DNA of 64,000 nucleotides from Pseudomonas baetica (GCF_002813455.1 NZ_PHHE01000001.1:1364001-1428000), one strand, 5' to 3'; positions 42,823-52,501 are shown, counted from the stretch's first letter. Made by a program: numbers and translations. Notes: generated by a model not told the origin, from the sequence alone.

Positions 42823-43125
42823 ATGACCGACCAAGTAATGCCCCGCTTCCTCCCCATCGACACCTACGACGCCGAATCCCCGGTGCTCTTCCTCAATACC
42901 CACTCAGAACTCAGCGACATGGCCGCCTGTGCGATGCACCGCTTTGTGGTCGTGCGCGATCTGGCCGACACCTTTGCCAGCCTCAACCTCAAGGGCATTT
43001 CCGATTGTGATCTGACGCGGGTGACCAGCGCAGTGCATCTGTTGATGCGCGAGGGCTGTGCGATTCTGAATGTGATTCAAGCGCGGGCGGTGCAGCGGGA
43101 AGAGGCTTACAAGACGCCGGTTTAG
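42823..43125 (+). CDS. Small protein of unknown function
   Basis: This 100-residue soluble protein (PRFLPIDTYDAESPVLFLN near the start, then a helical body LADTFASLNLKGISDCDLTR, LLMREGCAILNVIQ) has no signal peptide or motif that I recognise. It looks like one of the small helical proteins common in pseudomonads. The ATG has TGGAGTG 6 nt upstream and its own likely promoter. It is followed by a REP pair. Confidence 0.7.
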   Translation: MTDQVMPRFLPIDTYDAESPVLFLNTHSELSDMAACAMHRFVVVRDLADTFASLNLKGISDCDLTRVTSAVHLLMREGCAILNVIQARAVQREEAYKTPV

Positions 43126-43142
43126 CGCTGTAGCGGCAGACG

Positions 43143-43239
43143 CCTTCGCGAGCAAGCTCGCTCCCACATTTGATCTGCGTCGAACACCCGTTCCGTGTTC
43201 ACTACAAATCCACTGTGGGAGCGAGCCTGCTCGCGAAGA
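43143..43239. repeat. Inverted pair of REP sequences
   Basis: CTTCGCGAGCAAGCTCGCTC and CTGTGGGAGCGAGCCTGCTC are separated by about 50 bp between convergent genes. The left arm differs slightly (AAGC in place of AGGC). Confidence 0.88.
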
Positions 43240-43258
43240 GGCCGGTGCAGCCAACGCA

Positions 43259-44128
43259 TCACTCCTTTACGCTCATATATTCCTTGGCCCAGAGAATGTA
43301 TTCCTCCGGCTGGGTATAGGTGTGCGTCAGTTCGGTGGCGCTCAGGTCGGACGCCTGGGTAAAGATCTGTCGCTGTTCGCGCAGGCTGTCGTAGGTCGCC
43401 TTGATCGCCGCAAAGTAGGCGCCATGGCCGTCGATGGTCACGCGCACGCCCAGTTCGGCCAGGCGCTTGTCGTCGCGCAGTGCCGGGTTGCCATAGGTGA
43501 CCAGCATCAGTGGCACGGTCAAGTGCTCGGCAATCTGTTCCAGCTGATCGAAATCCTGTACCCCGACCATGCAAATACCGTCAGCGCCTGCGGCTTGATA
43601 CTGGCGGGTGCGGCTGATGATTTCCTGATTCGGCAGGATGCCGGCGTTGGTACGGGCGATGATCGCCATTTCCGTGTCGACCCGGGCTTCCAGCGCTGCG
43701 CGGATCTTGCCGACGCCTTCGGCGACCGTGATCAGGTCGGTGGATTTACGCCCGAATTGCGCTGGCAGCAGGGTGTCTTCGATGGTCAGGGCGGCGACGC
43801 CGGCGCGTTCCAGTTCGACGATGGTGCGCATCACGTTGAGGGCGTTGCCGTAGCCGTGATCGGCGTCGGCGATTACCGGCAACTGGGCGACGCGGCCGAT
43901 GCGGGTGGCCTGTTCGGCGAACTCGCTGAGGGTGATCAAGGCGAAGTCCGGCGCGCCCAGCACCTGCAGTGAGGCCACCGATCCGCCGAGAATGCCCACT
44001 TCAAAACCCAGGTCAGCGGCAATGCGCGCAGACATCGGGTCGAACACCGAAGCGGTGTGATAGCAGGTGTCGGAGGCCAGCAACTGACGGAAGTTACGGC
44101 GCAAATCTTGATGAGAAAGCCTGGTCAT
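43259..44128 (-). CDS. Oxaloacetate decarboxylase of the isocitrate lyase/PEP mutase superfamily
   Basis: The 289-residue protein has the superfamily pattern: [33 protein letters not shown], metal-binding DADHGYGN, then [10 protein letters not shown]. This matches the PA4872-type oxaloacetate decarboxylase of pseudomonads, which turns oxaloacetate into pyruvate and CO2 with Mg2+. The ATG at 44128 is chosen; a longer frame exists upstream without support. It lies downstream of aruG on the same strand after a 230-bp gap, so it may be independent. Confidence 0.85.
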   Translation of the reverse strand: MTRLSHQDLRRNFRQLLASDTCYHTASVFDPMSARIAADLGFEVGILGGSVASLQVLGAPDFALITLSEFAEQATRIGRVAQLPVIADADHGYGNALNVMRTIVELERAGVAALTIEDTLLPAQFGRKSTDLITVAEGVGKIRAALEARVDTEMAIIARTNAGILPNQEIISRTRQYQAAGADGICMVGVQDFDQLEQIAEHLTVPLMLVTYGNPALRDDKRLAELGVRVTIDGHGAYFAAIKATYDSLREQRQIFTQASDLSATELTHTYTQPEEYILWAKEYMSVKE

Positions 44129-44358
44129 ACGAGTTCCACCAATACAAAGGAATGGAACGGCTTGAGCAAAGGTGTCAACGCCGAAGAGTGAAAAGGCTAT
44201 CACGCGGATGGGTCAAGGATCATGACGAATTTGCAAGGGGGCGGTTTGCCGCGGGGTTTATGCTGAAAGGTTTCATCAGGAAGGTGAAATTTCATCTTTG
44301 ACGACGATTTGACAACCTCCCTCGCCACGCAGGTTTATGGAACCCTGGGGGGCGGGGC
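44129..44358. other. Intergenic gap between aruG and the decarboxylase gene
   Basis: The gap holds no supportable gene. No clear terminator was found after aruG; an imperfect stretch of C and G near 44340-44356 is the nearest candidate. A promoter for the decarboxylase gene probably lies here. Confidence 0.4.
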
Positions 44359-45393
44359 TCAGGCCGCCACAGCCTGCTGCTGTTGATTGGGCAACATCAC
44401 CGCCCTTACCGAGTTCCCCGGCTGCAGTTGCAGGCGTTTGGCTGTCAGGCGGTCGATCACCAGGCTGCTGCCGACGCGACGCGCCTGGGCAACGGTGATG
44501 CGGCAGTTTTCCAGACGCCGGTTGTGGATCAGCCACAGCGGTGCCTGTTCGTCCGGGGTGCCGAGGCTCAAGGCCAGTTCCAGGCTGTCGCGTACGGTGC
44601 GGATGTTGCGCACCGGCGCTTCGATCACCGGGCCGCCGTCGAAAATGTCGATATAGCCCTTGTGCGCAAAACCCTCGCCCTGAAGGATTTTCAGCGCCGG
44701 CTCGGTATTGGGATGCGCCTGACCGATGGCCGCCTGCGCCTGTTCGGTGAGCATGCAGGTGTACAGCGGTTGGCGGGGCATCAGTTCGGCGATGAATGAT
44801 TTGTTGCCCAGCCCCGACAAATGATCGGCATGGCTGAAATCCATCTGAAAAAAGTGTCGACCCAGGCTGTCCCAGAATGGCGAGCAACCCTGTTCATCGG
44901 CGCTGCCGCGCAACTCGGCGATCATTTTCTCGCCGAACAGGTGCGGGAACTCGGCGACGAACAACAGTCGCCCGAGGGACAGCAACCGGCCATTACTGCC
45001 GTGGCGTTGGTCGTGGCCGAGGAACAACGAGCACAATTCCGATTCGCCAGTCAGTTCGTTGTTGAGGAACAGCGTCGGAATCTGCCGTTGAATGCCCAGA
45101 TCCGGCGCCGAACTCACGGTCAGGCCGACCCGGTAGTTGTACCAGGGTTCACGCAGGCCGACCGCGCCGCTCAGGGCGCTGACACCAACCACGCGCAGGT
45201 CATCGTCTTCGAGCACGAAAAGGTAATCGGCATCGGCACGCTCCACCTGCCCGGCGAACGCGCGTTGTGCCCAACGCACCCGGTGAGCCAGGCGATCTTC
45301 GTTGGCCGGCAGTGTGGTAAACCCCGGGCCTGCCTGTTGTACCAGGGTCATCAACGCTGGCAAATCACTGACTTTGACCGGACGGACAATCAT
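44359..45393 (-). CDS. aruG: Arginine/ornithine N-succinyltransferase beta subunit
   Basis: The 344-residue protein is of the AstA/AruG family: MIVRPVKVSDLPALMTLVQQAG at the start (start at 45393), TLFLNNELTGESELCSLFL, then FWDSLGRHFFQMDFSHADHLSG and KSFIAELMPRQPLYTCML. AruF and AruG together transfer succinyl from succinyl-CoA to arginine, opening the AST pathway. It follows aruF by 61 bp in the same operon. The other AST genes (aruC, D, B, E) are not in the window, so this is probably an extra copy. Confidence 0.9.
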   Translation of the reverse strand: MIVRPVKVSDLPALMTLVQQAGPGFTTLPANEDRLAHRVRWAQRAFAGQVERADADYLFVLEDDDLRVVGVSALSGAVGLREPWYNYRVGLTVSSAPDLGIQRQIPTLFLNNELTGESELCSLFLGHDQRHGSNGRLLSLGRLLFVAEFPHLFGEKMIAELRGSADEQGCSPFWDSLGRHFFQMDFSHADHLSGLGNKSFIAELMPRQPLYTCMLTEQAQAAIGQAHPNTEPALKILQGEGFAHKGYIDIFDGGPVIEAPVRNIRTVRDSLELALSLGTPDEQAPLWLIHNRRLENCRITVAQARRVGSSLVIDRLTAKRLQLQPGNSVRAVMLPNQQQQAVAA

Positions 45394-45454
45394 GCTGAAA
45401 CTCCTTCTGCGCACCTGTTCGGGTACTGTCGTTGACTGCGTAACCGGGCGCGGT

Positions 45455-46471
45455 TCACAGGGCAATCAGCCGGATCGGGCTGCCATCGGTCACGTTCAGC
45501 GCCGCACACATTGCCGGGGTGAGCGACAGCGGTTGTCCGGGTTGCCAATCGAGTTCGGTGACGATGGCCCGGTAACCATGCAGCGCGTCGTTACTGAGCA
45601 GATAGCGGCCACGGGCGTCGATCTGCGGTTGCTGTTGCACAGTGGCCGTTTCGCTGCGGGCGATCGAACGAATGTTCGCCGTGCGCGCATACAGGGTCGG
45701 GCCCGCGTCGAAGAGGTCGATGTAGCTGTTGGTTTCAAAACCTTCGCGCTCAAGAATGTCGAACGCTTCCTGCCCGTCCGGGTGAATACGCCCGATGCAG
45801 TCTTGCGCCGCTTGCGGCAGCATCGGCACGTAGATCGGGTATTGCGGCATCAGTTCGGCGAGGAATGCACGGCTTTGCAAACCACACAGGCGCTCAGCTT
45901 CGGCGTAGGGCAGGTCGAAGAAGTGTTTGCCCAGTGCATCCCAGAACGGCGAATGACCGTTTTCGTCGCTGTAACCGACGATTTCGGTAATCACCGCTTC
46001 GGCGAAGCGCTGCGCGTGGGCCGCGATGAACAGCAGGCGCGCCCGTGAGAGCAATTCGGAAAACGGTGTACGCACCAGCGCTGCGTCGATGTGGAAACCG
46101 CGCAGCAGGGTGTGGTCGTTCAGATCGTGGCACAACGAAAGGGCCGGCACGCCGTGCTCGATGTTCAGCTCTCGCGAAGCACTGGTGAAGTGGCGGTTGC
46201 GCAGGCTGTAGAACGGCTCGTCGAAACCGGCGGTGGCGAGAATCTCCGAGCAGCCGAGCAGACGCCGGCTATCGAGGTCTTCCAGCACGAAGAAGTAATT
46301 CTGCGGGCCGTTGGCCTGCGCCTCGCTGTCGAACGACGTACAGGAGCCGGCGATTTTCTCGCGCAGGCGTTCGCTGTCATCCGGCAGCGACGTCACGCCT
46401 ACCAGGCTGTCGCGAGCCAGTTGATGTAACTGAGGCAGGTCGGTTGGCTCGACTGGGCGTAAGACCAGCAT
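45455..46471 (-). CDS. aruF: Arginine/ornithine N-succinyltransferase alpha subunit
   Basis: The 338-residue partner of AruG starts MLVLRPVEPTDLPQLHQLARD and has GVPALSLCHDLND, FWDALGKHFFDLPYAEAERL and the shared LMPQYPIYVPMLP segment. The motif EREGFETNSYIDLFDAGPTLYAR is also shared in pattern with AruG. The succinyltransferase starts arginine or ornithine catabolism. The gene lies downstream of the APC permease, suggesting that the permease brings in a substrate for this pathway. Confidence 0.9.
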   Translation of the reverse strand: MLVLRPVEPTDLPQLHQLARDSLVGVTSLPDDSERLREKIAGSCTSFDSEAQANGPQNYFFVLEDLDSRRLLGCSEILATAGFDEPFYSLRNRHFTSASRELNIEHGVPALSLCHDLNDHTLLRGFHIDAALVRTPFSELLSRARLLFIAAHAQRFAEAVITEIVGYSDENGHSPFWDALGKHFFDLPYAEAERLCGLQSRAFLAELMPQYPIYVPMLPQAAQDCIGRIHPDGQEAFDILEREGFETNSYIDLFDAGPTLYARTANIRSIARSETATVQQQPQIDARGRYLLSNDALHGYRAIVTELDWQPGQPLSLTPAMCAALNVTDGSPIRLIAL

Positions 46472-46589
46472 GGATGTACTCCTGTATCAAAAGGTTCGGC
46501 GAATTCGCCGCACCTGACTATCACTGTCGGTGTCCACGCGTTAAATCGGCGGTCGCCTGATTTGTTGTCAGACGCCGCTCTTTTTCTTG

Positions 46590-47939
46590 TCAGCCGTTGC
46601 TCGGGTCAGGCAGCGCAGTACTGGCGCCGAGCTTGTTGAGGAAGAACAGGTACACCAGGCCCAGAGCAATCCAGATCAGGCCGAGTTTCTGCGCATCGAC
46701 GCCCATGTTGTACATGATGGCCGCGACGATGATGAAGCCGATCACCGGGCAGATCAGATGGCGCACGACCTGACCGGATTTTTGCCGACGCCAGTAGTAG
46801 TTGATCACGGTCAGGTGCAGCAGCATGAAACCGCTGAGTGCGCCGAAGTTGACCAGCGATGTCAGGGTGTCGACCGAATTGATGAACAGGTAGCAGATCA
46901 CCAGCGACAGCACCGCCACCAGATAAATGCTCAGGTAAGGCGTGTTGTGTTTCGGGTGCACCCTGGCCAGCACTTTCGGCAGTTTGCCGTCGCGGGCCAT
47001 GCCGAACAGCAGGCGCGACACGGCCGCTTGCGAAGTGATTGCCACGGCCACGCCCCAGGCCAGCGCAGTCGCCACACCGGTCAGGGTCGCGAGCCAGCTA
47101 CCGGCAGCGATTTCGGCAATCTCATAGAACGCGGTGTCAGCGGATTTGAAGCCCATGCCCGCTGCCAGATCAGTGGCAATCCAGGTTTGCGCGACGAAAA
47201 TCACGCCCATTACCACCAGCGTGATCAACGCGGCCTTGCCGACACTGCGGCCGGGGTCGCCCTTGATCTCTTCGGCGAGGGTGGAAATGGCATCGAAGCC
47301 GAGAAACGACAGCACCGCAATCGACACCGCTTGCATCAGCAGGGCGAAATTGAAGGTTTGCGCGTTATATAGCGGCGCCAGGGTCAGCTCGCCGTTGCCG
47401 CCACCGTTGTGCAGGGCATTCCAGGCGTAGAACAGGAAGATGCCCAGCACCACCAGTTGTGCCAGCAGGAAAATGATGTTCATCCGCGCGGTGAAGGTGA
47501 TGCCACGCAGGTTGACGTAGGTCGCGCTGACCAGGAACGCCAGAATGAAGCCGACTTTCGGAATGTCCGGATACAAGTGGTTGAGCGCCATCGCTGCATA
47601 CACATACAGCAGTGGTGGAATCAGCAGGTAATCAAGCAGCATCAGCCAGCCGGCGATGAAGCCGACGTGTTGATTGAGGCCGCGTTGTGCGTAGGAATAC
47701 ACCGAACCTGCAATCGGAAAAGCCTTGGCCATGCTGCCGTAGCTCAACGCCGTGAACAGCATCGCCACCATTCCGATGATGTACGCCAGCGGCACCATCC
47801 CCGGTGCCTCGGCGTTAACGTAGCCATACACGCCGAACGGGGCGATGGGGATCATGAAGATCATCCCGTACACCACCAGGTCCGTGAGCGTGAGGCTACG
47901 TTTCAACTCTTGTTTGTAGCCGAATTCTTCAATTTCCAT
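46590..47939 (-). CDS. APC-family amino-acid/amine permease
   Basis: The 449-residue protein has twelve predicted membrane helices. It has the APC opening LTLTDLVVYGMIFMIPIAPFG, GSMAKAFPIAGSVYSYAQRG and FLGFDAISTLAEEIKGD. It would bring in an amino acid or amine by proton symport. The ATG at 47939 has AAGGAG 9 nt upstream; one eight codons further has no ribosome site. Between the hydrolase gene and aruF in the same operon, it is the probable uptake system of the pathway. Confidence 0.9.
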   Translation of the reverse strand: MEIEEFGYKQELKRSLTLTDLVVYGMIFMIPIAPFGVYGYVNAEAPGMVPLAYIIGMVAMLFTALSYGSMAKAFPIAGSVYSYAQRGLNQHVGFIAGWLMLLDYLLIPPLLYVYAAMALNHLYPDIPKVGFILAFLVSATYVNLRGITFTARMNIIFLLAQLVVLGIFLFYAWNALHNGGGNGELTLAPLYNAQTFNFALLMQAVSIAVLSFLGFDAISTLAEEIKGDPGRSVGKAALITLVVMGVIFVAQTWIATDLAAGMGFKSADTAFYEIAEIAAGSWLATLTGVATALAWGVAVAITSQAAVSRLLFGMARDGKLPKVLARVHPKHNTPYLSIYLVAVLSLVICYLFINSVDTLTSLVNFGALSGFMLLHLTVINYYWRRQKSGQVVRHLICPVIGFIIVAAIMYNMGVDAQKLGLIWIALGLVYLFFLNKLGASTALPDPSNG

Positions 47940-48030
47940 GAAGCGCAACTCCTTGTCAGCCATCGATTGTTTTTTAGTTCTTCTATCGGTAATCCGTTAC
48001 AGCATCAGCAGTCTTTACAGGCGTTTTCTG

Positions 48031-48783
48031 TTACAGCAATGGCGCGAGGTATCCGGCCCAGCGCGTTACGTCTTGCGGGCTGCGCAGCAAATCGTTGCGC
48101 ACCTCGACGAGCACCGAATCCAGACCCCGGGCATCACCGTGCACCGGCACCGTCATGTCGCCCAGCGGATCAATCCTGTACGGCTGATTGCCGGCGGTTT
48201 TCAGCGGATGTTTGTCCAGGCCGTCGAGCACGCGCCGGGCGTAAGCCTGGGCCTGACCGAACAGCACGCCGATTTCCAGCGTTCGTGGCTGGCCGTAATA
48301 CACAGGGGTGAAGCTGTGAATGCCGACGATGCGCACCGGTTGACCCTTGGCGATGCGCTCGTCGATCAACGTTTGCAAGCGCGCATGAAACGGTTTGAAC
48401 AGGGTCTGATGGCGATATTCGCGGGTGGCTTCGTCCAGCTCGCGATTGCCCGGCACCTGGTAAATTTCGCTTTGCGCCGGAATGCTGTCAGGTGCATGCC
48501 GTGGTCGATTCAGATCAATCAGCAGGCGCGAATAGTTGGCGCTCAACAGCGTAGCGCCGAGTGTTTCCGACAACTGTTCAGCCAGTTGCAGCGCCCCGAT
48601 GTCCCAGGCGATGTGTTCACGGGCGGCGGCATCGTCCAGGCCCAGGTTGTTCAGGGCCTCGGGAATGTAGGGACTGGCGTGCTCGCACACCAGAATCAAC
48701 GGGTGCGTCGAGTCGGCGCGGCTCAGGTTGTAGACCGGTCGGGTGTACAACCCAAGCTCGGCGGATTCAGTACAGGCGTGCAT
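48031..48783 (-). CDS. N-formylglutamate amidohydrolase-family protein
   Basis: The product (about 250 residues) has the FGase pattern: LILVCEHASPYIPEALNN with the metal-binding CEHAS, AWDIGALQLAEQLSE, NYSRLLIDLNR and VGIHSFTP. The family hydrolyses N-formyl amino acids, releasing formate; histidine degradation is the classic case. There is no hut cluster nearby, so a related amide is likely the substrate. It overlaps the stop of the GS-like gene. Confidence 0.85.
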   Translation of the reverse strand: MHACTESAELGLYTRPVYNLSRADSTHPLILVCEHASPYIPEALNNLGLDDAAAREHIAWDIGALQLAEQLSETLGATLLSANYSRLLIDLNRPRHAPDSIPAQSEIYQVPGNRELDEATREYRHQTLFKPFHARLQTLIDERIAKGQPVRIVGIHSFTPVYYGQPRTLEIGVLFGQAQAYARRVLDGLDKHPLKTAGNQPYRIDPLGDMTVPVHGDARGLDSVLVEVRNDLLRSPQDVTRWAGYLAPLL

Positions 48784-50098
48784 AGTGCTCACACAGGTCA
48801 GCGGGCGAGAGCTGTTCCGTCAGCGCCAGTTCCTCGGTTTTCAGGGCGTGATAGGTGTCGAGCAACGGCTTGGGCAGCCATTGATTGAAGGTGCCACTGT
48901 TGCGCAGGCGATCCAGTGCCTGCGCCAGCGAGGCGGGCAGGGCGACAATGCCCCGGGCCTTGCGTTGCTCGTCGTTGAGTGAATCGGGAATTTCATCCGT
49001 GATCGCGTTCAGCGCCAGACGCTGTTCGATGCCCAGGCGTCCGGCGATCAGCAGCGCAGCCATCGCCAGGTGTGGCGAGGCGGTGGCATCCATGGCGCGA
49101 AATTCCAGGTTGAACTGTGTCGCTACGGCTTTGCCGCCCAGCGTCACGGTCGGGCAGATGCGCAACGCGGCTTCGCGGTTCTGCTGGCCGAGGCAGGCGT
49201 AGGACGCGCTCCAGTGATGCGGCTGCAAGCGCTCGTAGGAGACTGGCGTCGGCGCGGTAAACGCACACAGCGCCGGAAGATAGTGCAGGATGCCCGCCGC
49301 CCAATGCTGGCCGAGGGTCGACAGGCCGTTGCTGGTGCCAGCGTCGTAGAGCATCGGTTGACCGGCCAGATCAAGGAGGCTGACGTGCAGGTGCACGCCA
49401 TTGCACACCGCCTGCTCGGCCGTTTTCGGTGCGAAGCTCACATCCAGGCCCATTTGCCGGGCGATCTCGCGGGTGATCTCGCGCACGTTCACTGCGCGAT
49501 CCGCCGCTGCGACGCCAAGCGTTGGGCGGCAGGTGATTTCGTATTGATGCTTGCCGTATTCGGGCAGGAACATTTCCGGCTCGACACCACCGGCGCGCAG
49601 GGCGGCGAGCAGCCAGCCGCCGAACTCGGCGCCCTGCCGCTGGGCTTGCAGCGAGAACGCCAGGTGTTCGGCAAAGCCTGCATGCAAGTTGAATTCATGT
49701 TCGAACGCGGCATTGACCTGCAAGCCCAGCGCGTCGCGGTAACGCTCGATTTCATCGCGCAACAATGTGCGCGGGCAGGCACCCCAAGGGCGGCCATCGG
49801 TTTCGCGGATATCGCCGTGAATGAAATCCAGCGCTGGCGCATCGGCATCCGGCCCGTTGCTGACGGTGACGCGGCTGCTCAGATCGGGAATCAGGCGCAA
49901 GTCACCATAAGCGCCCCATGGATTGGTCGAAGCAATGATGTCTTGCGGCGTCAACGCACTGTTGGCCGGGACCCAGCCGCAACCGCCAGCCTGGTAGTGC
50001 TCAAGCTCGTCTGTGGGAAACGAGCGGCCACGGGTGATGCCGATCAGGTCGGTGGTGACGATGGTGGTCATCGGCAGCGGCGTCAGGCGTGCGCTCAT
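48767..50098 (-). CDS. Glutamine-synthetase-family ligase (gamma-glutamyl amine synthetase type)
   Basis: The 443-residue protein belongs to the glutamine synthetase fold. LDFIHGDIRETDGRPWGACPR lies in the N-terminal part, FEHEFNLHAG carries metal ligands, NGVHLHVSLLD lies in the core, and NLEFRAMDATASPHLAMAAL is the conserved C-terminal segment. Relatives such as PuuA and IpuC ligate glutamate to amines. The start overlaps the stop of the cysteine hydrolase gene by 4 bp. The context points to gamma-glutamylation in amine or amino-acid catabolism, not nitrogen assimilation. Confidence 0.87.
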   Translation of the reverse strand: MSARLTPLPMTTIVTTDLIGITRGRSFPTDELEHYQAGGCGWVPANSALTPQDIIASTNPWGAYGDLRLIPDLSSRVTVSNGPDADAPALDFIHGDIRETDGRPWGACPRTLLRDEIERYRDALGLQVNAAFEHEFNLHAGFAEHLAFSLQAQRQGAEFGGWLLAALRAGGVEPEMFLPEYGKHQYEITCRPTLGVAAADRAVNVREITREIARQMGLDVSFAPKTAEQAVCNGVHLHVSLLDLAGQPMLYDAGTSNGLSTLGQHWAAGILHYLPALCAFTAPTPVSYERLQPHHWSASYACLGQQNREAALRICPTVTLGGKAVATQFNLEFRAMDATASPHLAMAALLIAGRLGIEQRLALNAITDEIPDSLNDEQRKARGIVALPASLAQALDRLRNSGTFNQWLPKPLLDTYHALKTEELALTEQLSPADLCEHYARLY

Positions 50099-50739
50099 GG
50101 CCGCATCTCCTGCAACCGGCCGATTACGGTGTCGGTGTCGGTAATCCAGCAGTAACCCTTGATCGCATTCAGGCAGGCGTGATGTCGGGCTTCGTTGTAG
50201 GTGGCGCAGGCGTCTTCGACCAGCGTCACCAGATAACCACGGTCGGCGGCGTCGCGCACGGCCATGTCGACGCACTGGTCGGTGACGATGCCGGCGATGA
50301 TCAGGTGGCGGGTTTCGAGGTTGCGCAGCACGTAGTCGATGTTGGTGGAATTGAACACCCCGGACGAGGTTTTCGGCAGAACGATCTCGTTTTCCACCGG
50401 GGTCAGGTCTTCAATGATCCGCGCCTGCGTGCTGCCCTTGGGCAGGTGCATGTCCGACAGCTTGTGATCCAGCGAGCGGTCGCGACCATCGGCCGTCAGG
50501 CTTTCGATGATGGTGTGCAGCACGTTTTGCCGCGCCTGGCGAAAGGCACTGAGCAACCGGCGTTGATTGGGCACCACCTGCATGTGCGCGCGGGTCAGGA
50601 AGTACTCGCCTTCCGGGCCGTTCAGGTGCGGGTCGAACTGTGGTTCGAGCCAGGCACGCTGCATGTCCACCAACAGCAACGCGGTGTGGTCGGTGACAAA
50701 CGGCAAATCCCGCGGCGAGCGGTGGGGAAGGCTGAACAT
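50095..50739 (-). CDS. Isochorismatase-family cysteine hydrolase of the catabolic operon
   Basis: The 214-residue protein has the triad Asp25 (LLLVDMQ), Lys123 (VLPKTSSGVF) and Cys156 (GIVTDQCVDMA). It is of the amidase-like branch and would hydrolyse an amide or carbamoyl group. It is the first enzyme gene after the regulator, and its stop overlaps the GS-like gene. The substrate should match that pathway and is unknown. Confidence 0.88.
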   Translation of the reverse strand: MFSLPHRSPRDLPFVTDHTALLLVDMQRAWLEPQFDPHLNGPEGEYFLTRAHMQVVPNQRRLLSAFRQARQNVLHTIIESLTADGRDRSLDHKLSDMHLPKGSTQARIIEDLTPVENEIVLPKTSSGVFNSTNIDYVLRNLETRHLIIAGIVTDQCVDMAVRDAADRGYLVTLVEDACATYNEARHHACLNAIKGYCWITDTDTVIGRLQEMRP

Positions 50740-50741
50740 CC

Positions 50742-51596
50742 TTATTTATCCTCCAGCAGGTGGGTGTTGAAGTCGTTGCGCAGGGCGTCTATGCCTTCCA
50801 GGCGATCGGCCAGATTGTCAGTGCGCAGGGTCAGGCAGGCGATCAGCGCTTCGACCTGCGCCAGCGCCGGCACCATGGTGTCGAACGGCGACGCCGATTC
50901 CACCGGGGCGCTGATGATCAGGTCGGCCAGTTCGCGCAGCGGCGAGGCGTAGATGTCGGTGAACAGCACCACGCGCGCATTGTTGTTTTTCGCGGCACTG
51001 GCAACGCGCAGGGCTTGGGTCTGATAGCGGCGGTAATCGAACACCAGCACGACGTCCTGACGTTGCAGATCGAACAGGCGATCAGGCAGTTGCGCGTTGT
51101 CCTCCAGTGCAAAACAGCCGGGGCGCAGCAGGCGCAGGTGATTGAGCAGGTAAGTCGCCATCAGGCTGCTGAAGCGTCCGCCAAAGCAGTAAACCTGATG
51201 CCGGGCATCGAGCAGCCAGTCGGTGAGGATGCGCACATCTTCGGGTTGGGTCAGCGATTGGGTTTCGACCAGCAGGCGATGGCTGTCAGCCAGATAGTGG
51301 CTCCAGGCATCGTCCTTGTGTTGTTGCGCGCGGGGTTGCAGCAAGGTGCGCGGCGAACGCAGGCGATGATCCATGTCGCTGAGCAGGGCATCCTGGAATT
51401 CGGCATAACCGCCGAAACCGAGTTTTTTCACCAGCCGCACGATGGTCGGATCGCTGACGCCTGCATGTTCGGCCAGACGCGCCATTGGCCCCAGACCATT
51501 GCGTGGGTATTGATCGAGCAAGGCGCGGACGACTTTGCGCTCCGACGGCGTAAGATCCAGGCCGGGATCGGTGATCAGGTCTCTGAGTGGGGGCAT
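50742..51596 (-). CDS. RpiR/MurR-family regulator
   Basis: The 284-residue protein has an N-terminal RpiR HTH (LTPSERKVVRALLDQYPRNG and SDPTIVRLVKKLGFGGYAEF, residues 15-75) and a C-terminal SIS domain (VYCFGGRFSSLMATYL, VLVFDYRRYQTQALRVAS, VVLFTDIYASPL). SIS domains sense phosphosugars or related ligands. It is the first gene of the operon and is 2 bp from the hydrolase gene, so it probably regulates its own operon. Confidence 0.9.
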   Translation of the reverse strand: MPPLRDLITDPGLDLTPSERKVVRALLDQYPRNGLGPMARLAEHAGVSDPTIVRLVKKLGFGGYAEFQDALLSDMDHRLRSPRTLLQPRAQQHKDDAWSHYLADSHRLLVETQSLTQPEDVRILTDWLLDARHQVYCFGGRFSSLMATYLLNHLRLLRPGCFALEDNAQLPDRLFDLQRQDVVLVFDYRRYQTQALRVASAAKNNNARVVLFTDIYASPLRELADLIISAPVESASPFDTMVPALAQVEALIACLTLRTDNLADRLEGIDALRNDFNTHLLEDK

Positions 51597-51931
51597 CCGG
51601 GCTCCTGCTGGATGAGGGGGGGGTGTCGAATTCGCTTCACAATCCGTTAAAACAGTATTTATGTAACTGGTACTACATGTCTAGTGAATTTTTTGTCGCG
51701 TTTAAACAGCCCCGGAATGGGGCAAGGTGCCCGTGGCACAAGGGTTACACCGAAGTCGATTGGCTTTGTAGGCAATTGCCCATGACAGTGTCGGAAATTG
51801 CCGATTTTTTCGCATTGAGAGGGTCGACACTGTTGCATCGAACAGGCCATGAGCCCTCGGTTTACGGCACAATTGTCGGTGGACCGATCCTGCGCCGCTG
51901 ATTTTCATGATTTTCGACCGAGTGATTCATC
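51597..51931. other. Intergenic region between the RpiR gene and the cobF pair
   Basis: These 335 bp are more AT-rich than the genes on both sides and separate two divergent units. They should hold promoters for both the catabolic operon and the phosphatase-cobF pair. Short ORFs here have no family features. No B12-type riboswitch was recognised. Confidence 0.5.
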
Positions 51932-52501
51932 GTGCATAGCACCCGTTTGTCACTGATTTGCCATGCGCGAACCGTCGCACAAAAATTGGCGTGTTTTCCT
52001 ACGAATGAACCCGTTGAAAAGAGCCCGTTGGCGGCTGACACGCTGGCCGCGCATTTCGGCTCGCCGCACCGGCTGATATGCGGCCCGGAATTGCGTACCC
52101 GCCAGACTGCTGCGTGGATGGGCGCCGACGCGCAAATTGACCAGGCGTTGCGCGATTGCGATTGGGGGCGCTGGCACGGTCAGTCCATCAAGGCTTTACA
52201 GCGTGCCGAGGGCGCGGAGTTACAGGCCTGGCTGGAGGATCCCCACGCCACCCCGCATGGCGGTGAGTCGGTTGCGCAGGTGTGCGAGCGCGTGGCGGTG
52301 TGGCTGCTCAGCGTGCAATCCACGCCGGGGCATGTGGTGGCGGTGACGCACCCGTTTGTCATTCGCGCGGCAATGGTTCAAGTGATGCAGGGCGCGGCGT
52401 TCCATGACCTGGATGTCGAACCGTTGTCGGTGCTCGAACTGCGCTTCACCGGGCGCTGGCGGCTACGCTTGCCCGGTCTTGATCTGCAAGGAGCACGCTG
52501 A
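51932..52501 (+). CDS. Histidine-phosphatase-family protein with degenerate RHG motif
   Basis: The 189-residue protein has the phosphoglycerate-mutase-like fold: LICHARTVAQ in place of the usual RHGxT, GPELRTRQTA, LRDCDWGRWHG and VTHPFVIRAAM. The catalytic His remains but the Arg before it is a Cys. The start is a GTG. It overlaps cobF by one base (TGATG), which suggests a role in B12 synthesis such as alpha-ribazole phosphatase (CobC-like), if still active. Confidence 0.78.
   Translation: MHSTRLSLICHARTVAQKLACFPTNEPVEKSPLAADTLAAHFGSPHRLICGPELRTRQTAAWMGADAQIDQALRDCDWGRWHGQSIKALQRAEGAELQAWLEDPHATPHGGESVAQVCERVAVWLLSVQSTPGHVVAVTHPFVIRAAMVQVMQGAAFHDLDVEPLSVLELRFTGRWRLRLPGLDLQGAR

Noticed and set aside
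51597..51931. Cobalamin riboswitch before the cobF pair
   Set aside because: No B12-box or supporting helices could be recognised in the gap.
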